This document shows positions 53,416-62,765 of a stretch of 64,000 nucleotides of DNA, piece by piece; within the stretch, counting starts at the first letter, position 1, and each line of letters opens with the position of its first letter. This stretch comes from Lachnospiraceae bacterium. Lineage in GTDB: Bacteria > Bacillota > Clostridia > Lachnospirales > Lachnospiraceae. The position numbers and the translations under genes are program-made. The notes beneath the pieces were generated by a model. The model was not told where the DNA came from. It saw only the letters and a program-made list of their open reading frames with translations, and did no database searches. Where the stretch lies: assembly GCA_026169045.1 (NCBI GenBank), contig JAPFDH010000090.1:1-64000 (forward strand). The letters are read 5' to 3'.

Positions 53416-56400
53416 TTATTTGAAATATTCCACACCAGATTCAAAAATCTTCAGATCCTGTTCTCCGTAGATATTGATTGCTACCGAATGACCTTTACGT
53501 TCTGAATGTGCCATCTTTCCAAGTACCCTTCCATCCGGGCTTGTAATTCCTTCAATAGCAGCATAAGAACCATTGATATTCCATTCTTCATCCTGTGCCA
53601 GATTTCCATCCACATCCACATACTGGGTTGCTACCTGGCCATTGGCAAATAATTTCTGAATCCATTCATCGCTGGCTACAAAACGTCCTTCTCCATGGGA
53701 AGCCGGGTTACAGTAAACACCGCCCAATTCTGCGTTTTTCAGCCATGGAGACTTATCGGTTACAACTTTGATATATGCCATCTTGGAAATATGACGTCCG
53801 ATTGTATTTGTAGTCAGTGTAGGAGAATCTGCTGTCTGAGCCGGAATAATCTCTCCATAAGGAACCAGTCCTAATTTAATCAATGTCTGGAAACCATTAC
53901 AGATACCCAGTGCAAGACCATCTCTCTTGTTCAAAAGATCCATAACTGCTTCTTTCAGTTTTGCATTTCTGAATGCCGTTGCAAAGAATTTAGCAGAACC
54001 ATCCGGTTCATCTCCCGCGGAAAAACCACCTGGGAACATAATAATCTGTGCCTGTTCGATTTCTTTTGTAAAGAGATCCACAGATTCTCTGATATCCTCT
54101 GCTGTCATATTTTTTACTACTTTTACAGAAACTTCTGCACCGGCACTTTCAAATGCCTTTGTGCTGTCATATTCACAATTGGTACCTGGGAATACCGGAA
54201 TAAATACCCTTGGTTTGGCCACTTTATTCTTGCATACGTAAATCTGTTTCGTCTGATAAATCGGTGTATCCACTTTTAGCTGTGCCTCGCCGGATACCGA
54301 TGGGAATACTTTCTCCAACGTGGACTTCCAAGCCTTTAATGCATCTGCCATAGGAATGGAAACTTCTTTATAAACCAATGCCGGTTCTGCAGTAACTTCA
54401 CCAATCAATGTATACGGAACCGCAATATCATTCAAAACATCTTCTGATACCTCTGCCACGATATTTCCAAATCCAGGTGCAAACAACTCACCAGCGCTCA
54501 GTGCTCCTGTCATCTTCACACCCAGCCAGTTACCGAAAGCCATTTTGCTGACTGCTTCGGCTACACCACCGGCACATACAGCATATGCTGACAGAATCTT
54601 GCCTTCCTTAACCGCTTCATGGATACCGCTGTAAAGTTCCATTACCTGCGCATAATCCGGCAGATCAAATGCATCTTTCTTAATTGAAAACAGTACAAGA
54701 CGATTTCCTGCTGCTTTCAATTCCGGTGTCACCACATGTTTATCGGATGCCACATCCACAGCAAAGGATACCAAAGTAGGAGGTACACTGATTTCATTGA
54801 AGGTACCGGACATGGAATCTTTTCCTCCAATGGATGGCAGACCGAAACCGATCTGTGCGGCATAAGCTCCCAAAAGGGCTGCCAGCGGTTCACCCCAGGT
54901 CGTTTCATCTTCTGTCATTCTTCTAAAGTATTCCTGATATGTCATTCGGATCTTTGAATAATCTCCGCCTGCTGCCACAATCTTTGAAATGGATTCCACG
55001 ACTGCATAAACAGCTCCATGATAAGGACTCCAACTGGATAAATAGGGATTAAATCCATAGCTCATCATGGTAACAACGTCTGTCTTTCCGTTCATCACAG
55101 GAAGTTTTGCCACCATGGATTGGGTTTCCGTCAGCTGATATTTTCCACCATATGGCATGAGGACCGAACCGGCTCCGATGGAAGAGTCAAACATTTCCAC
55201 CAGTCCTTTTTGTGAGCAGACATTCAAATCCTTCAAAAGATCCATCCAGTGTTCCTTTACATTCACATCATCTGCTACTGTGTTCTTCTTAAAATAATTT
55301 TCCGCCTCATCCGGCATGGTCACACATACATCTGTTTCCTGATGTGCTCCGTTTGTATCCAAAAATGCACGGCTTAAGTTTACGATATCTTTTCCTCTCC
55401 AGTTTAACACCAGACGTGGTTCTTCTGTGACTACCGCAACCGGTACCGCTTCCAGATTTTCTTCAGAAGCATATGCCAAAAACTGCTCCGTATCCTTTGG
55501 ATCCACCACAACAGCCATACGTTCCTGAGACTCTGAAATAGCGATTTCTGTTCCATCCAGACCAGCATACTTTTTCGGTACTTTATCCAGCTCTACCCGC
55601 AGTCCGGCTGCCAGCTCACCGATGGCTACCGATACACCGCCTGCTCCAAAGTCATTACATTTCTTGATCAGTTTGCTGACTTCTTCTCTGCGGAACAATC
55701 TCTGAATCTTACGTTCTGTAGGCGCATTACCCTTCTGTACCTCAGCACCGCATGTTTCAATGGATGCTTCTGTATGAACTTTGGAGGAACCTGTGGCACC
55801 GCCACATCCGTCACGTCCGGTACGTCCTCCCAAAAGGATAATAATATCACCTGGATCGGAGGTTTCTCTCTTTACTGCCCGTCTCGGAGCCGCTCCCATA
55901 ACTGCACCGATCTCCATACGTTTTGCCACATAATCCGGATGATAAATTTCTTTTACATATCCGGTAGCCAGACCAATCTGATTTCCGTAAGAACTATATC
56001 CGCTGGCAGCACCTGTTACAATTTTCTTCTGTGGCAACTTTCCTTTCATCGTCTCGCTCAGAGGACGGGTCGGGTCAGCAGCTCCGGTCACACGCATCGC
56101 CTGATATACATAAGTACGGCCGGACAATGGGTCACGGATCGCACCGCCCAGACATGTGGCAGCACCACCGAACGGTTCGATTTCTGTAGGGTGATTGTGA
56201 GTTTCATTCTTAAAGTTAACCAGCCACTCTTCTGTCTTTCCGTCCACTTCCACCGGAACGACAATAGAACATGCATTGATTTCCTCAGACTCTTCCTGAT
56301 CCTCCAGCTTTCCTTCTCTTTTCAGTTTACGCATAGCCATAAGAGCGACATCCATAAGGCAGACAAACTTATCCGTTCTTCCGGCAAAAATCTCCTTATG

Positions 56401-57177
56401 GGTTTTTAAGTATTCTTCATACGTCTTTTCCAGAACTTCTCTATAATATCCGTCCATAAAAGAAATATGTTTCAATTCCGTCTGGAACGTAGTATGACGG
56501 CAATGATCCGACCAATATGTATCCAGAACACGAATTTCTGTCATGGAAGGATCTCTGTTTTCTTCCGTCTTAAAATACGTTTGAATATGGAGGAAATCTT
56601 TAAATGTCATAGCCAGATTCAAGGAGTCGTATAACTTTTTCAACTCTGTTTCTTCCATATCCTTAAATCCGTCAAAAATAATTACATCTGCCGGTTCTTC
56701 AAATACAGTTACAAGAGTGTTTGGAACATCTGGCTGCGCTTCCCTGGAATCTACCGGATTGATGCAGTGATTCTTAATACGTGTCACTTCATCTCCTGTA
56801 AGCTTTCCGGAAATTACATAGGTGGTAGCAGACCGAATAACTACTTCTTCGTCTTCTTTCAGCAAACGAACACACTGCTGTGCAGAATCTGCTCTCTGAT
56901 CAAACTGTCCAGGCAGATACTCTACAGAAAAAACAGTATCTTCCGGTTCGTGCGGAAATTCCATTTCATACAGATCATCCACAGGCGGCTCGGAGAAAAT
57001 CGTGTCCTTACTTCTCTCATAGGTAGCATCTGAGATGTTTTCCATATCATAACGGATCAAAACTCTCACTTTGGTTACTGTCTGGATTCCAAGATAACTG
57101 CCGATTTCTTCCTGAAGCTCCTTTGCCTTTACTGCAAATGGTGCTTTCTTCTCCACGTATACTCTTCTAACGCTCAT
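53416..57177 (-). CDS. purL: phosphoribosylformylglycinamidine synthase, single chain
   Basis: A 1253-residue enzyme of purine synthesis that converts FGAR to FGAM with glutamine and ATP. It combines an N-terminal PurS-like part, two AIR-synthase-like halves (TYWSDHCRHTTFQTELKHIS; NHPTEIEPFGGAATCLGGAI; GGRTGRDGCGGATGSSKVH; LPSIGGKDSMSG) and a C-terminal glutamine amidotransferase with FPGTNCEYDS, FSAGDEPDG, the nucleophile loop LGICNGFQTL and the NPASHGEGRF motif. It matches the long Clostridia/Bacteroidetes form rather than the split PurSQL of Bacillus. The ATG at 57177 follows GGAGG. Confidence 0.97.
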   Translation of the reverse strand: MSVRRVYVEKKAPFAVKAKELQEEIGSYLGIQTVTKVRVLIRYDMENISDATYERSKDTIFSEPPVDDLYEMEFPHEPEDTVFSVEYLPGQFDQRADSAQQCVRLLKEDEEVVIRSATTYVISGKLTGDEVTRIKNHCINPVDSREAQPDVPNTLVTVFEEPADVIIFDGFKDMEETELKKLYDSLNLAMTFKDFLHIQTYFKTEENRDPSMTEIRVLDTYWSDHCRHTTFQTELKHISFMDGYYREVLEKTYEEYLKTHKEIFAGRTDKFVCLMDVALMAMRKLKREGKLEDQEESEEINACSIVVPVEVDGKTEEWLVNFKNETHNHPTEIEPFGGAATCLGGAIRDPLSGRTYVYQAMRVTGAADPTRPLSETMKGKLPQKKIVTGAASGYSSYGNQIGLATGYVKEIYHPDYVAKRMEIGAVMGAAPRRAVKRETSDPGDIIILLGGRTGRDGCGGATGSSKVHTEASIETCGAEVQKGNAPTERKIQRLFRREEVSKLIKKCNDFGAGGVSVAIGELAAGLRVELDKVPKKYAGLDGTEIAISESQERMAVVVDPKDTEQFLAYASEENLEAVPVAVVTEEPRLVLNWRGKDIVNLSRAFLDTNGAHQETDVCVTMPDEAENYFKKNTVADDVNVKEHWMDLLKDLNVCSQKGLVEMFDSSIGAGSVLMPYGGKYQLTETQSMVAKLPVMNGKTDVVTMMSYGFNPYLSSWSPYHGAVYAVVESISKIVAAGGDYSKIRMTYQEYFRRMTEDETTWGEPLAALLGAYAAQIGFGLPSIGGKDSMSGTFNEISVPPTLVSFAVDVASDKHVVTPELKAAGNRLVLFSIKKDAFDLPDYAQVMELYSGIHEAVKEGKILSAYAVCAGGVAEAVSKMAFGNWLGVKMTGALSAGELFAPGFGNIVAEVSEDVLNDIAVPYTLIGEVTAEPALVYKEVSIPMADALKAWKSTLEKVFPSVSGEAQLKVDTPIYQTKQIYVCKNKVAKPRVFIPVFPGTNCEYDSTKAFESAGAEVSVKVVKNMTAEDIRESVDLFTKEIEQAQIIMFPGGFSAGDEPDGSAKFFATAFRNAKLKEAVMDLLNKRDGLALGICNGFQTLIKLGLVPYGEIIPAQTADSPTLTTNTIGRHISKMAYIKVVTDKSPWLKNAELGGVYCNPASHGEGRFVASDEWIQKLFANGQVATQYVDVDGNLAQDEEWNINGSYAAIEGITSPDGRVLGKMAHSERKGHSVAINIYGEQDLKIFESGVEYFK

Positions 57178-57304
57178 AACGTCCTCCATAGTATCTTTTT
57201 TCTATTCTTCTGCTGCTATAAATACTTTCGGAAACGGCTTCTGATTCTGCCGTAAAATCCCTGCGCAAACTATTTACAACTGCAAAAAGCCAAATTCCAA
57301 ATTT

Positions 57305-57334
57305 ATTATAACATTCTGTTTCCCGTCATGGCAA
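57305..57334 (-). promoter_or_regulatory. promoter of purL
   Basis: TTGCCA (57329-57334) and a perfect TATAAT (57305-57310) with an 18-bp spacer give a leader of about 120 nt. The leader has one clear hairpin (ACGGC/GCCGT); no purine riboswitch core was recognised. Confidence 0.65.
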
Positions 57335-57369
57335 GTCTAAAAACTTACGAAACAAAGGGACGGTTTTTC

Positions 57370-57918
57370 TCAGCCCATAGAACTATTGACGGCATTTAAA
57401 GCAATTTTCATCAATTCCTTTACTTCATCCACTTCCATCTGCATTTTTTCTGCCACTTCCTCTGCTGTCGCTTCTCTTCCAAATTCCTGCGCCAGACGCC
57501 TGGTTACTTCATTCATCACATTGATTTCTGCCGCCAATGTTTCACCTACCTTATTTGACTCTTCCTGCTCATCCACAATCTGCTTTAACGCCTGGCGTAC
57601 CTGGCTCTCCACCAGGGATAGAAATGCATCCACATATGCATCTTCCCCTTCCACAGAAGCGATGACATTTTCATAAGCCTGAACAGCCATCATAAGGGCC
57701 ACATTTCCTTCCTGCACCAGGTCAGATATTGGAACTCCTTTTTCTCCATACTCTTGTGCCCAGTCAGACACCTGTCCCAAATGCCCCTCAATCAGCCTGC
57801 TTTTTGCCGTTTCATCTCCCTGTTTCATTTTTAATAAGAGTTTCTCTGTCTCTTCTTTTGAACATGGCAAAATTCCTTCCATTTCTTCTTCATACATTTT
57901 ATAAACACGATCTTCCAT
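57370..57918 (-). CDS. sigma-70-like protein lacking region 4
   Basis: A 182-residue protein resembling the middle of a sigma-70 factor. LLLKMKQGDETAKSRLIEGH and VPISDLVQEGNVALMMAVQAYE match regions 1.2-2.2 (core polymerase binding), and NEVTRRLAQEFGREATAEEVAEKM matches region 3. The DNA-melting and -10 recognition part (2.3-2.4) is poor in aromatics and basic residues, and the protein stops where region 4 should begin. It may bind core polymerase without promoter recognition, as an anti-sigma-like or accessory factor. It lies between purL and the nuclease-helicase gene. Start is by ribosome binding site spacing. Confidence 0.7.
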   Translation of the reverse strand: MEDRVYKMYEEEMEGILPCSKEETEKLLLKMKQGDETAKSRLIEGHLGQVSDWAQEYGEKGVPISDLVQEGNVALMMAVQAYENVIASVEGEDAYVDAFLSLVESQVRQALKQIVDEQEESNKVGETLAAEINVMNEVTRRLAQEFGREATAEEVAEKMQMEVDEVKELMKIALNAVNSSMG

Positions 57919-57944
57919 TTTATCCATTCCTTTCCTAAAATCAA

Positions 57945-60311
57945 TTATTCCATCTGGTTCTTCCAGAATTCTCTTATCTTTTCTCCCACTGTATCCATTC
58001 TCACAGGCAAATAATCATCCCATTCCATAGGAAACTGTTCCACATATTCCCTTGTTAAAAACCGGTCATCCAATAATAGGATAATCCCGCGATCATCCAT
58101 CGTCCGAATCAACCGTCCAGCAGCCTGTAAGACTTTATTCATTCCCGGAAAACGATATGCAAAATCAAATCCCTTTTTCTCTTTTTCATCATAATATTCC
58201 TTTAAAATTTCTCTTTCTGTACATACCTGCGGCAATCCGGTTCCCACTACCATGACCCCGATCAAGCGGTCTCTTCTAAGATCAATTCCCTCAGAAAAAA
58301 TCCCGCCGGTAACACAAAATCCCACCAGGCTGTTTGCCCTGGACTCTTCAAAATGCCCCAAGAACGCTTCCCGCATTTCTTCCGTCATATGCGTATCCTG
58401 TTTCACAATATCATAGGGTCTTTCTTTTTCTTCTGCCAGGCAAAACACCTGTTCCATATACTGATAAGAAGGAAAAAATACCAGATAATTTCCCTTTTTT
58501 TCCGAAACCGCCACATCGATATAGGTAAGAATTTTTTCAAATTCCCGATGTGTCCTCCTTGTATACCGGCTGCTCACATCGCAGCCAACACACAAAAGAC
58601 GTTTTTTTTGTTCGAACGGGGAACCGACATATACTGCATATTCTTCCTGATTTCCACTCAACAGTTCTTTATAATACTGAATGGGCAGCATAGTCGCCGA
58701 AAAAAAGATGGTACTATTGCCTTTCTCCAGACACTCTTTTAATTGAAATGCCGGATTCACACAGAGAAGCTTTACCATAAAAGAGCCATCTTCCAACACC
58801 TCTGTGTATACACGATAATGTTCATCCATCCGGTCATATGTATTCAGGAAATCCCGAATCAGAAAGAAAAATTCCAAAGCCTCCTTATGGGGTTCGAATC
58901 CCGGATGTTTGTCACGAAATGTTTCCAGTTCCCCATAAAGACTTTCCAATCCCAACATAAGTGCCCCAAGCCCCTCTCCTTCGGGAAGCACACGATACCG
59001 CTCACATTCTCTTTTTAATGCCAGAAGGGCCCGGTTACACCGATCCAATTTTTTCGTTATCCTTTCATGTCCCCGATATAAGCGTTTTGCTTCCAGTATT
59101 TCTTCTTTTAAGATGCGGGCACTGTACATCTCTCTTGCTCTTTCCACCAAATTATGGGCCTCATCCACAAGAAACAGGTATTCTCCTGTTACCCCCTCTG
59201 AAAAAAATCTCTGCAGTTTTACATTGGGATCAAATGCATAATTATAATCACAAATTATGGCATCCATCCAGTAAGTTACATCCAGACACATTTCAAACGG
59301 ACATACCTGATATTTTTCTGCATATGAAACGATCACATCCCGTGTGGCCTCCTCTTCGTGCTGAATCAAATCATAAACTGCTGCATTCACACGATCAAAA
59401 TGTCCTTTTGCACGGACGCATGCCACAGGATTGCATTCCACCTGTTCAGCCACACATAGTTTTTCTTTTGCGGTAATGATAACACTGGATAATTTCATTC
59501 CATCATTTCTGAGAATGTGAAAACTCTCCTGTGCCACTGCTCTTGTAATTGTTTTAGCCGTTAGATAAAAAATTTTATCCGCCCATCCTTCTCCCACTGC
59601 CTTTACCGCAGGAAATACAGTGGATAAGGTCTTACCAATTCCTGTCGGAGCCTGTATAAATAAATTTCGTCCCTGTGTCATGCTCCGGTATACAGCCACC
59701 ACCAGTTTTCTCTGACCTTCCCGGTAAGGATAGGGAAACTGCAGCTCCTTTATGGAGGCATTTCTGGCTTTTCGATGCTCATACATAAACTGTGCCCATT
59801 TGGCGTATTCACGGATGTATCCGGAAACTTCATCTGTCAACTGTTTTCTGGAGCAAACTTCGTGAAACCGTTTGATTTCTTCTGTCTCTATATTACAGTA
59901 TGTCATCTGAATTCCCATTTTCTCCATTTCATGTTTTACCGCATACATGTAAGCATAACAGACTGCCTGAGCACGATGAACCGGAAACGGTGTCTGAAAA
60001 AGAGAAACATCTTGATACATACCTTTAATCTCATCAATGGTTACATTTCCCTCTTCATCCACCATAATGCCGTCCGCCCGGCCTTCCAATAGGATTTCCA
60101 CATTTTGAACGGGAAAAACCATTTTCATACCCACTTCGGCCTGGTATCCCGCACCCATACGTTTTTGTATCTTCCGATGAATTCGGCTTCCTTCCTGCAT
60201 AGCTTCCCGGTTCACCGTCCCACGTCGGTTATCCAGATCGCCGGAACGCAAAACAAATTCTACCAAATCCCTTACGGAAATGCGAATTTGATTTTCCACC
60301 ATTTTATGCAT
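57945..60311 (-). CDS. PD-(D/E)XK nuclease fused to DinG/XPD-type helicase
   Basis: A 788-residue protein. The N-terminal 190 residues resemble a Cas4/RecB-like nuclease: GRADG (D80) and TIDEIKG (E94, K96). The rest is an iron-sulfur superfamily 2 helicase: Walker A APTGIGKT (221-228), cysteines C286, C293, C298, C337 and C342 around the cluster insertion, DEAH at 383-386, and C-terminal motifs GGIFSEGIDL and QAAGRLIRT. It is expected to unwind and process DNA in repair. The ATG at 60311 has GGAGG at 8 nt. A longer frame runs back through tRNA-Pro and is not coding. Confidence 0.88.
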   Translation of the reverse strand: MHKMVENQIRISVRDLVEFVLRSGDLDNRRGTVNREAMQEGSRIHRKIQKRMGAGYQAEVGMKMVFPVQNVEILLEGRADGIMVDEEGNVTIDEIKGMYQDVSLFQTPFPVHRAQAVCYAYMYAVKHEMEKMGIQMTYCNIETEEIKRFHEVCSRKQLTDEVSGYIREYAKWAQFMYEHRKARNASIKELQFPYPYREGQRKLVVAVYRSMTQGRNLFIQAPTGIGKTLSTVFPAVKAVGEGWADKIFYLTAKTITRAVAQESFHILRNDGMKLSSVIITAKEKLCVAEQVECNPVACVRAKGHFDRVNAAVYDLIQHEEEATRDVIVSYAEKYQVCPFEMCLDVTYWMDAIICDYNYAFDPNVKLQRFFSEGVTGEYLFLVDEAHNLVERAREMYSARILKEEILEAKRLYRGHERITKKLDRCNRALLALKRECERYRVLPEGEGLGALMLGLESLYGELETFRDKHPGFEPHKEALEFFFLIRDFLNTYDRMDEHYRVYTEVLEDGSFMVKLLCVNPAFQLKECLEKGNSTIFFSATMLPIQYYKELLSGNQEEYAVYVGSPFEQKKRLLCVGCDVSSRYTRRTHREFEKILTYIDVAVSEKKGNYLVFFPSYQYMEQVFCLAEEKERPYDIVKQDTHMTEEMREAFLGHFEESRANSLVGFCVTGGIFSEGIDLRRDRLIGVMVVGTGLPQVCTEREILKEYYDEKEKKGFDFAYRFPGMNKVLQAAGRLIRTMDDRGIILLLDDRFLTREYVEQFPMEWDDYLPVRMDTVGEKIREFWKNQME

Positions 60312-60345
60312 CTGCCAATCCTCCGCATTTCTCCATTGCATTCGC

Positions 60346-60365
60346 GCACGGCTCGTTGTCTGCGC
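60346..60365 (-). repeat. second copy of the dispersed 20-bp repeat
   Basis: GCACGGCTCGTTGTCTGCGC (plus strand) differs at one base from 45404-45423. It lies between the tRNA-Pro terminator and the helicase ribosome binding site, and the similarity does not extend further on either side. Confidence 0.5.
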
Positions 60366-60375
60366 CCATATAACC

Positions 60376-60404
60376 GAAAAAAGCCTTTCAGACATTCCTG
60401 AAAG
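60376..60404 (-). terminator. terminator of tRNA-Pro
   Basis: A 7-bp stem CTTTCAG/CTGAAAG (60385-60391 with 60398-60404) is followed on the minus strand by GCTTTTTT. Confidence 0.85.
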
Positions 60405-60417
60405 ACTTTTTATCCAG

Positions 60418-60491
60418 TCGAGGCGACGTGATTCGAACACGCGACCTCTGCGTCCCGAACGCAGCGCTCTACCAAGCTGAGCCACACCTCG
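60418..60491 (-). tRNA. tRNA-Pro (anticodon CGG)
   Basis: A 74-nt tRNA with acceptor stem CGAGGTG/CGCCTCG, D arm with GCTC and the AGCTTGGTAG loop, anticodon stem CTGCG/CGCAG around TTCGGGA (anticodon CGG, decoding CCG), and T arm with GTTCGAATC. CCA is not encoded. Confidence 0.97.
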
Positions 60492-60534
60492 ATTCATGAC
60501 CGTCACAAGTTTTCTTGTCGATCACACGGATGTT

Positions 60535-60563
60535 AGTATAATACCATATGTTTCATTTGTCAA
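60535..60563 (-). promoter_or_regulatory. promoter of tRNA-Pro
   Basis: TTGACA (60558-60563, perfect) and TATACT (60535-60540) with a 17-bp spacer, about 44 bp before the tRNA 5' end. Confidence 0.85.
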
Positions 60564-60591
60564 TACATTTTTTATATTTTTTTCTTGTAAC

Positions 60592-60756
60592 GTAACAGTT
60601 CAGCCATAGGGCTGTAACGGGAGAGAAAATTATGCTTGCATAATTTTTCGACCGATCAGACCTATGAGCTGAACGCCTGTAAAGGAGTAAAACGGTGGCG
60701 ACAGCCACACTAAGCACGCAGTGCGGTTTTACGAATGGCGCGGGCTAAACTGTTAC
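60592..60756. repeat. full copy of a 165-bp IS66-like MITE
   Basis: The element has ends GTAACAGTTCAGCC and GGCTAAACTGTTAC (inverted, one mismatch), no coding capacity, and about 90 percent identity by eye to the copy at 62766-62930. The left half folds into a long stem around AAAATTATGC/GCATAATTTT; the right half contains several short stems. No target duplication is visible here. It begins 2 bp after the nagA stop and may act as its 3' end structure. Confidence 0.88.
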
Positions 60757-60758
60757 CT

Positions 60759-61877
60759 TTATCGGTCGATCAATTTTCCTTTATAAAAAATTGCTTTGAT
60801 TTCCAGATTTTGATCCAAAAGAACCACATTGGCATATTTTCCATCTTCCAGACTGCCATACTCTTCAAACAATCCAATGGATTTTGCCGGATTTTCCGCA
60901 GCACAGCGCACTGCACTTTCCAATGGAATTCCCATTTCTTTTACAGCCACACGGACACAGTCCATTAAATTTGTAGCAGAACCGGCAATCGTTCCATCCT
61001 TTAACGTTGCACGATTACCCTTTTTAAAAACTGCCTGTCCTCCCAATGCATATTCTCCGTCCTGCATACCGGTAGCTTCCATACTGTCACTGATCATACA
61101 GATTCGTTCATCTGAAAAAATCTTAAACGTCGTACGCACTGCCGCCGGATGAATATGAACACCATCGCATATCAGTTCCACATACACATGGGGAGAATCC
61201 GCTGCTGCACCTATGACACCTGGTGCTCTGTGGGAATATGGCGGCATTGCATTGTAAAGATGGGTCACATGGGAAGCTCCCTCCTCAAATGCTTTCATAG
61301 CCGTATCATAATCCGATGTCGTATGTGCCACAGAAACCACCGTGGAATCCTTTACGCCACGGATAAACTCCAACGCACCATCCTCTTCCGGAGCCAGTGC
61401 CACTTGGCGGATCATCCCGCCCGATGCCTGATTCAACCGATGAAACATAGCTGCATCCGGTCGATGAACAAAGGCTTCATTCTGTGCCCCCTTCTTTGCC
61501 TTTGAGATAAAAGGACCTTCCATATTGATTCCCACCAGTTCAGCACCTTTTTCATTTTTATGCTGTGCTGCTGCCCGGCACACCTTTTGCAGGGTTTCTT
61601 CATCCAGGGTCATTGTAGCCGGTGTGATTGTCGTGACACCGCAGGACAGCTCATAATCAGCCAGTGCCTGAATGGATTCCTCTGTTCCATCACAAAAATC
61701 ATGGCCTACACATCCGTGAAAATGAATATCTACCAAACCTGGAATTGCATAACAGCCTTCCCCATCAAAAATCTCTTCTTCCGAAGCAGCTGACGCAATA
61801 CGCTCTCCGCAAATACCGATTTCTCCTTCACAAAACTGATGATCCGCTCCATATACTTTTACATTTTTTATTTTCAT
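60759..61877 (-). CDS. nagA: N-acetylglucosamine-6-phosphate deacetylase
   Basis: A 372-residue metal-dependent amidohydrolase that feeds GlcNAc-6-phosphate from cell wall recycling or host glycans into glucosamine-6-phosphate. It shows AIPGLVDIHFHGCVGHDFCD, INMEGPFISKAKKGA, VSVAHTTSDYDTAMKAFEEG, THLYNAMPPYSHR and the catalytic Asp in MISDSMEATGMQDGEY. The ATG at 61877 follows AGAGG; an upstream in-frame ATG overlaps this site. It lies 37 bp after the Sir2-like gene under the promoter at 62700-62728. No nagB lies in the window. Confidence 0.96.
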   Translation of the reverse strand: MKIKNVKVYGADHQFCEGEIGICGERIASAASEEEIFDGEGCYAIPGLVDIHFHGCVGHDFCDGTEESIQALADYELSCGVTTITPATMTLDEETLQKVCRAAAQHKNEKGAELVGINMEGPFISKAKKGAQNEAFVHRPDAAMFHRLNQASGGMIRQVALAPEEDGALEFIRGVKDSTVVSVAHTTSDYDTAMKAFEEGASHVTHLYNAMPPYSHRAPGVIGAAADSPHVYVELICDGVHIHPAAVRTTFKIFSDERICMISDSMEATGMQDGEYALGGQAVFKKGNRATLKDGTIAGSATNLMDCVRVAVKEMGIPLESAVRCAAENPAKSIGLFEEYGSLEDGKYANVVLLDQNLEIKAIFYKGKLIDR

Positions 61878-61914
61878 TTTTTTCCTCTTCTCCATATTTT
61901 CTTTGATAAGTTAT

Positions 61915-62649
61915 TTAGTATCCCAATTTGGGAAGTACATTTTTGGGCTGGTCTACAAATACAATATCTGCATTTTGATCCAAATAATGTTCTTCTTCAT
62001 GAATTACAACCATCTTTTTCCCATTAAAGTATTTCAGATAATGCTGAAATGTTTCTGAATCCAAATCTGTTCCGATACAAAGAAGTACATCTGCCTTCTC
62101 CACCTCCTCGGTCGCCTTTGTCATCAAGCGGCTGTCCAACATTTCACCAAACAAATATACCATGGGACGTATGACAGAATTACATGTCTCACAAAGCGGG
62201 ACTCCCTTTGCCTTCCTGATATATTCAATGGAGTACTCTTTTCCGCAGTGAAGACATTTGTTCTGATAAATGCTTCCCCGAAGTGAAATCACATTCTGGC
62301 ATCCTGCCCGCTGCGGAAGTTCAAACACATCATTGGAGATAATACACTGAAGCTTTCCTGCCCGCTCCATTGCCGCCAATGCATATGCTGATTCTGTAGG
62401 TTCAAGATCCACATTAATGATTTCATTCTTGTAAAACTCAAAAAACTGATCTGTTCTCGTATTATAATACACACTGGAAAAAATGTAATCCGGAGACATC
62501 TTATATTTTTTTTCAATATCATACGTTTTTTCAGCGGATTTCAAACCTAAAAATCCCGCTTCTTCTTTCATCTGTGATCCCAAAAGAGCCACCGTATACT
62601 GACTCTCATCCAAAACCCGTTTTAAAATATCAATTGTCCCGCGAACCAT
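61915..62649 (-). CDS. Sir2-like protein with degenerate active site
   Basis: A 244-residue protein whose fold and zinc ribbon match sirtuins (C132-x-x-C135, C153-x-x-C156; NVISLRGSIYQNKCLHCG) but whose chemistry is doubtful. The catalytic His of the LHG motif is Arg (R124), the NAD loop GAGxS is replaced by LLGSQMKEEAG, PDFR by LGLK, and the TQNID motif is ISNDV. The late motif CIGTDLDSE is a weak match to the GTSL motif. It may bind NAD derivatives or act as a scaffold rather than deacetylate. It is first in an operon with nagA. Confidence 0.82.
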   Translation of the reverse strand: MVRGTIDILKRVLDESQYTVALLGSQMKEEAGFLGLKSAEKTYDIEKKYKMSPDYIFSSVYYNTRTDQFFEFYKNEIINVDLEPTESAYALAAMERAGKLQCIISNDVFELPQRAGCQNVISLRGSIYQNKCLHCGKEYSIEYIRKAKGVPLCETCNSVIRPMVYLFGEMLDSRLMTKATEEVEKADVLLCIGTDLDSETFQHYLKYFNGKKMVVIHEEEHYLDQNADIVFVDQPKNVLPKLGY

Positions 62650-62699
62650 ACTATCTTCCCCTTTCCGAACCATCTATAATCAGCGGTTTCACTAATATA

Positions 62700-62728
62700 A
62701 TTATAGTTTTTGCTTCTATTTCTGTCAA
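62700..62728 (-). promoter_or_regulatory. consensus promoter of the sir2-nagA operon
   Basis: TTGACA (62723-62728) and TATAAT (62700-62705), both perfect, with a 17-bp spacer, about 50 bp before the Sir2-like start. Confidence 0.9.
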
Positions 62729-62765
62729 TATGCTTCCCAATTTCTCCGTCGCCATAAAATTATAT

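Noticed and set aside
60312..60506. 65-codon N-terminal extension of the nuclease-helicase
   Set aside because: It runs through tRNA-Pro and its terminator. The ATG at 60311 has a proper ribosome binding site and the family-like N-terminus follows it.
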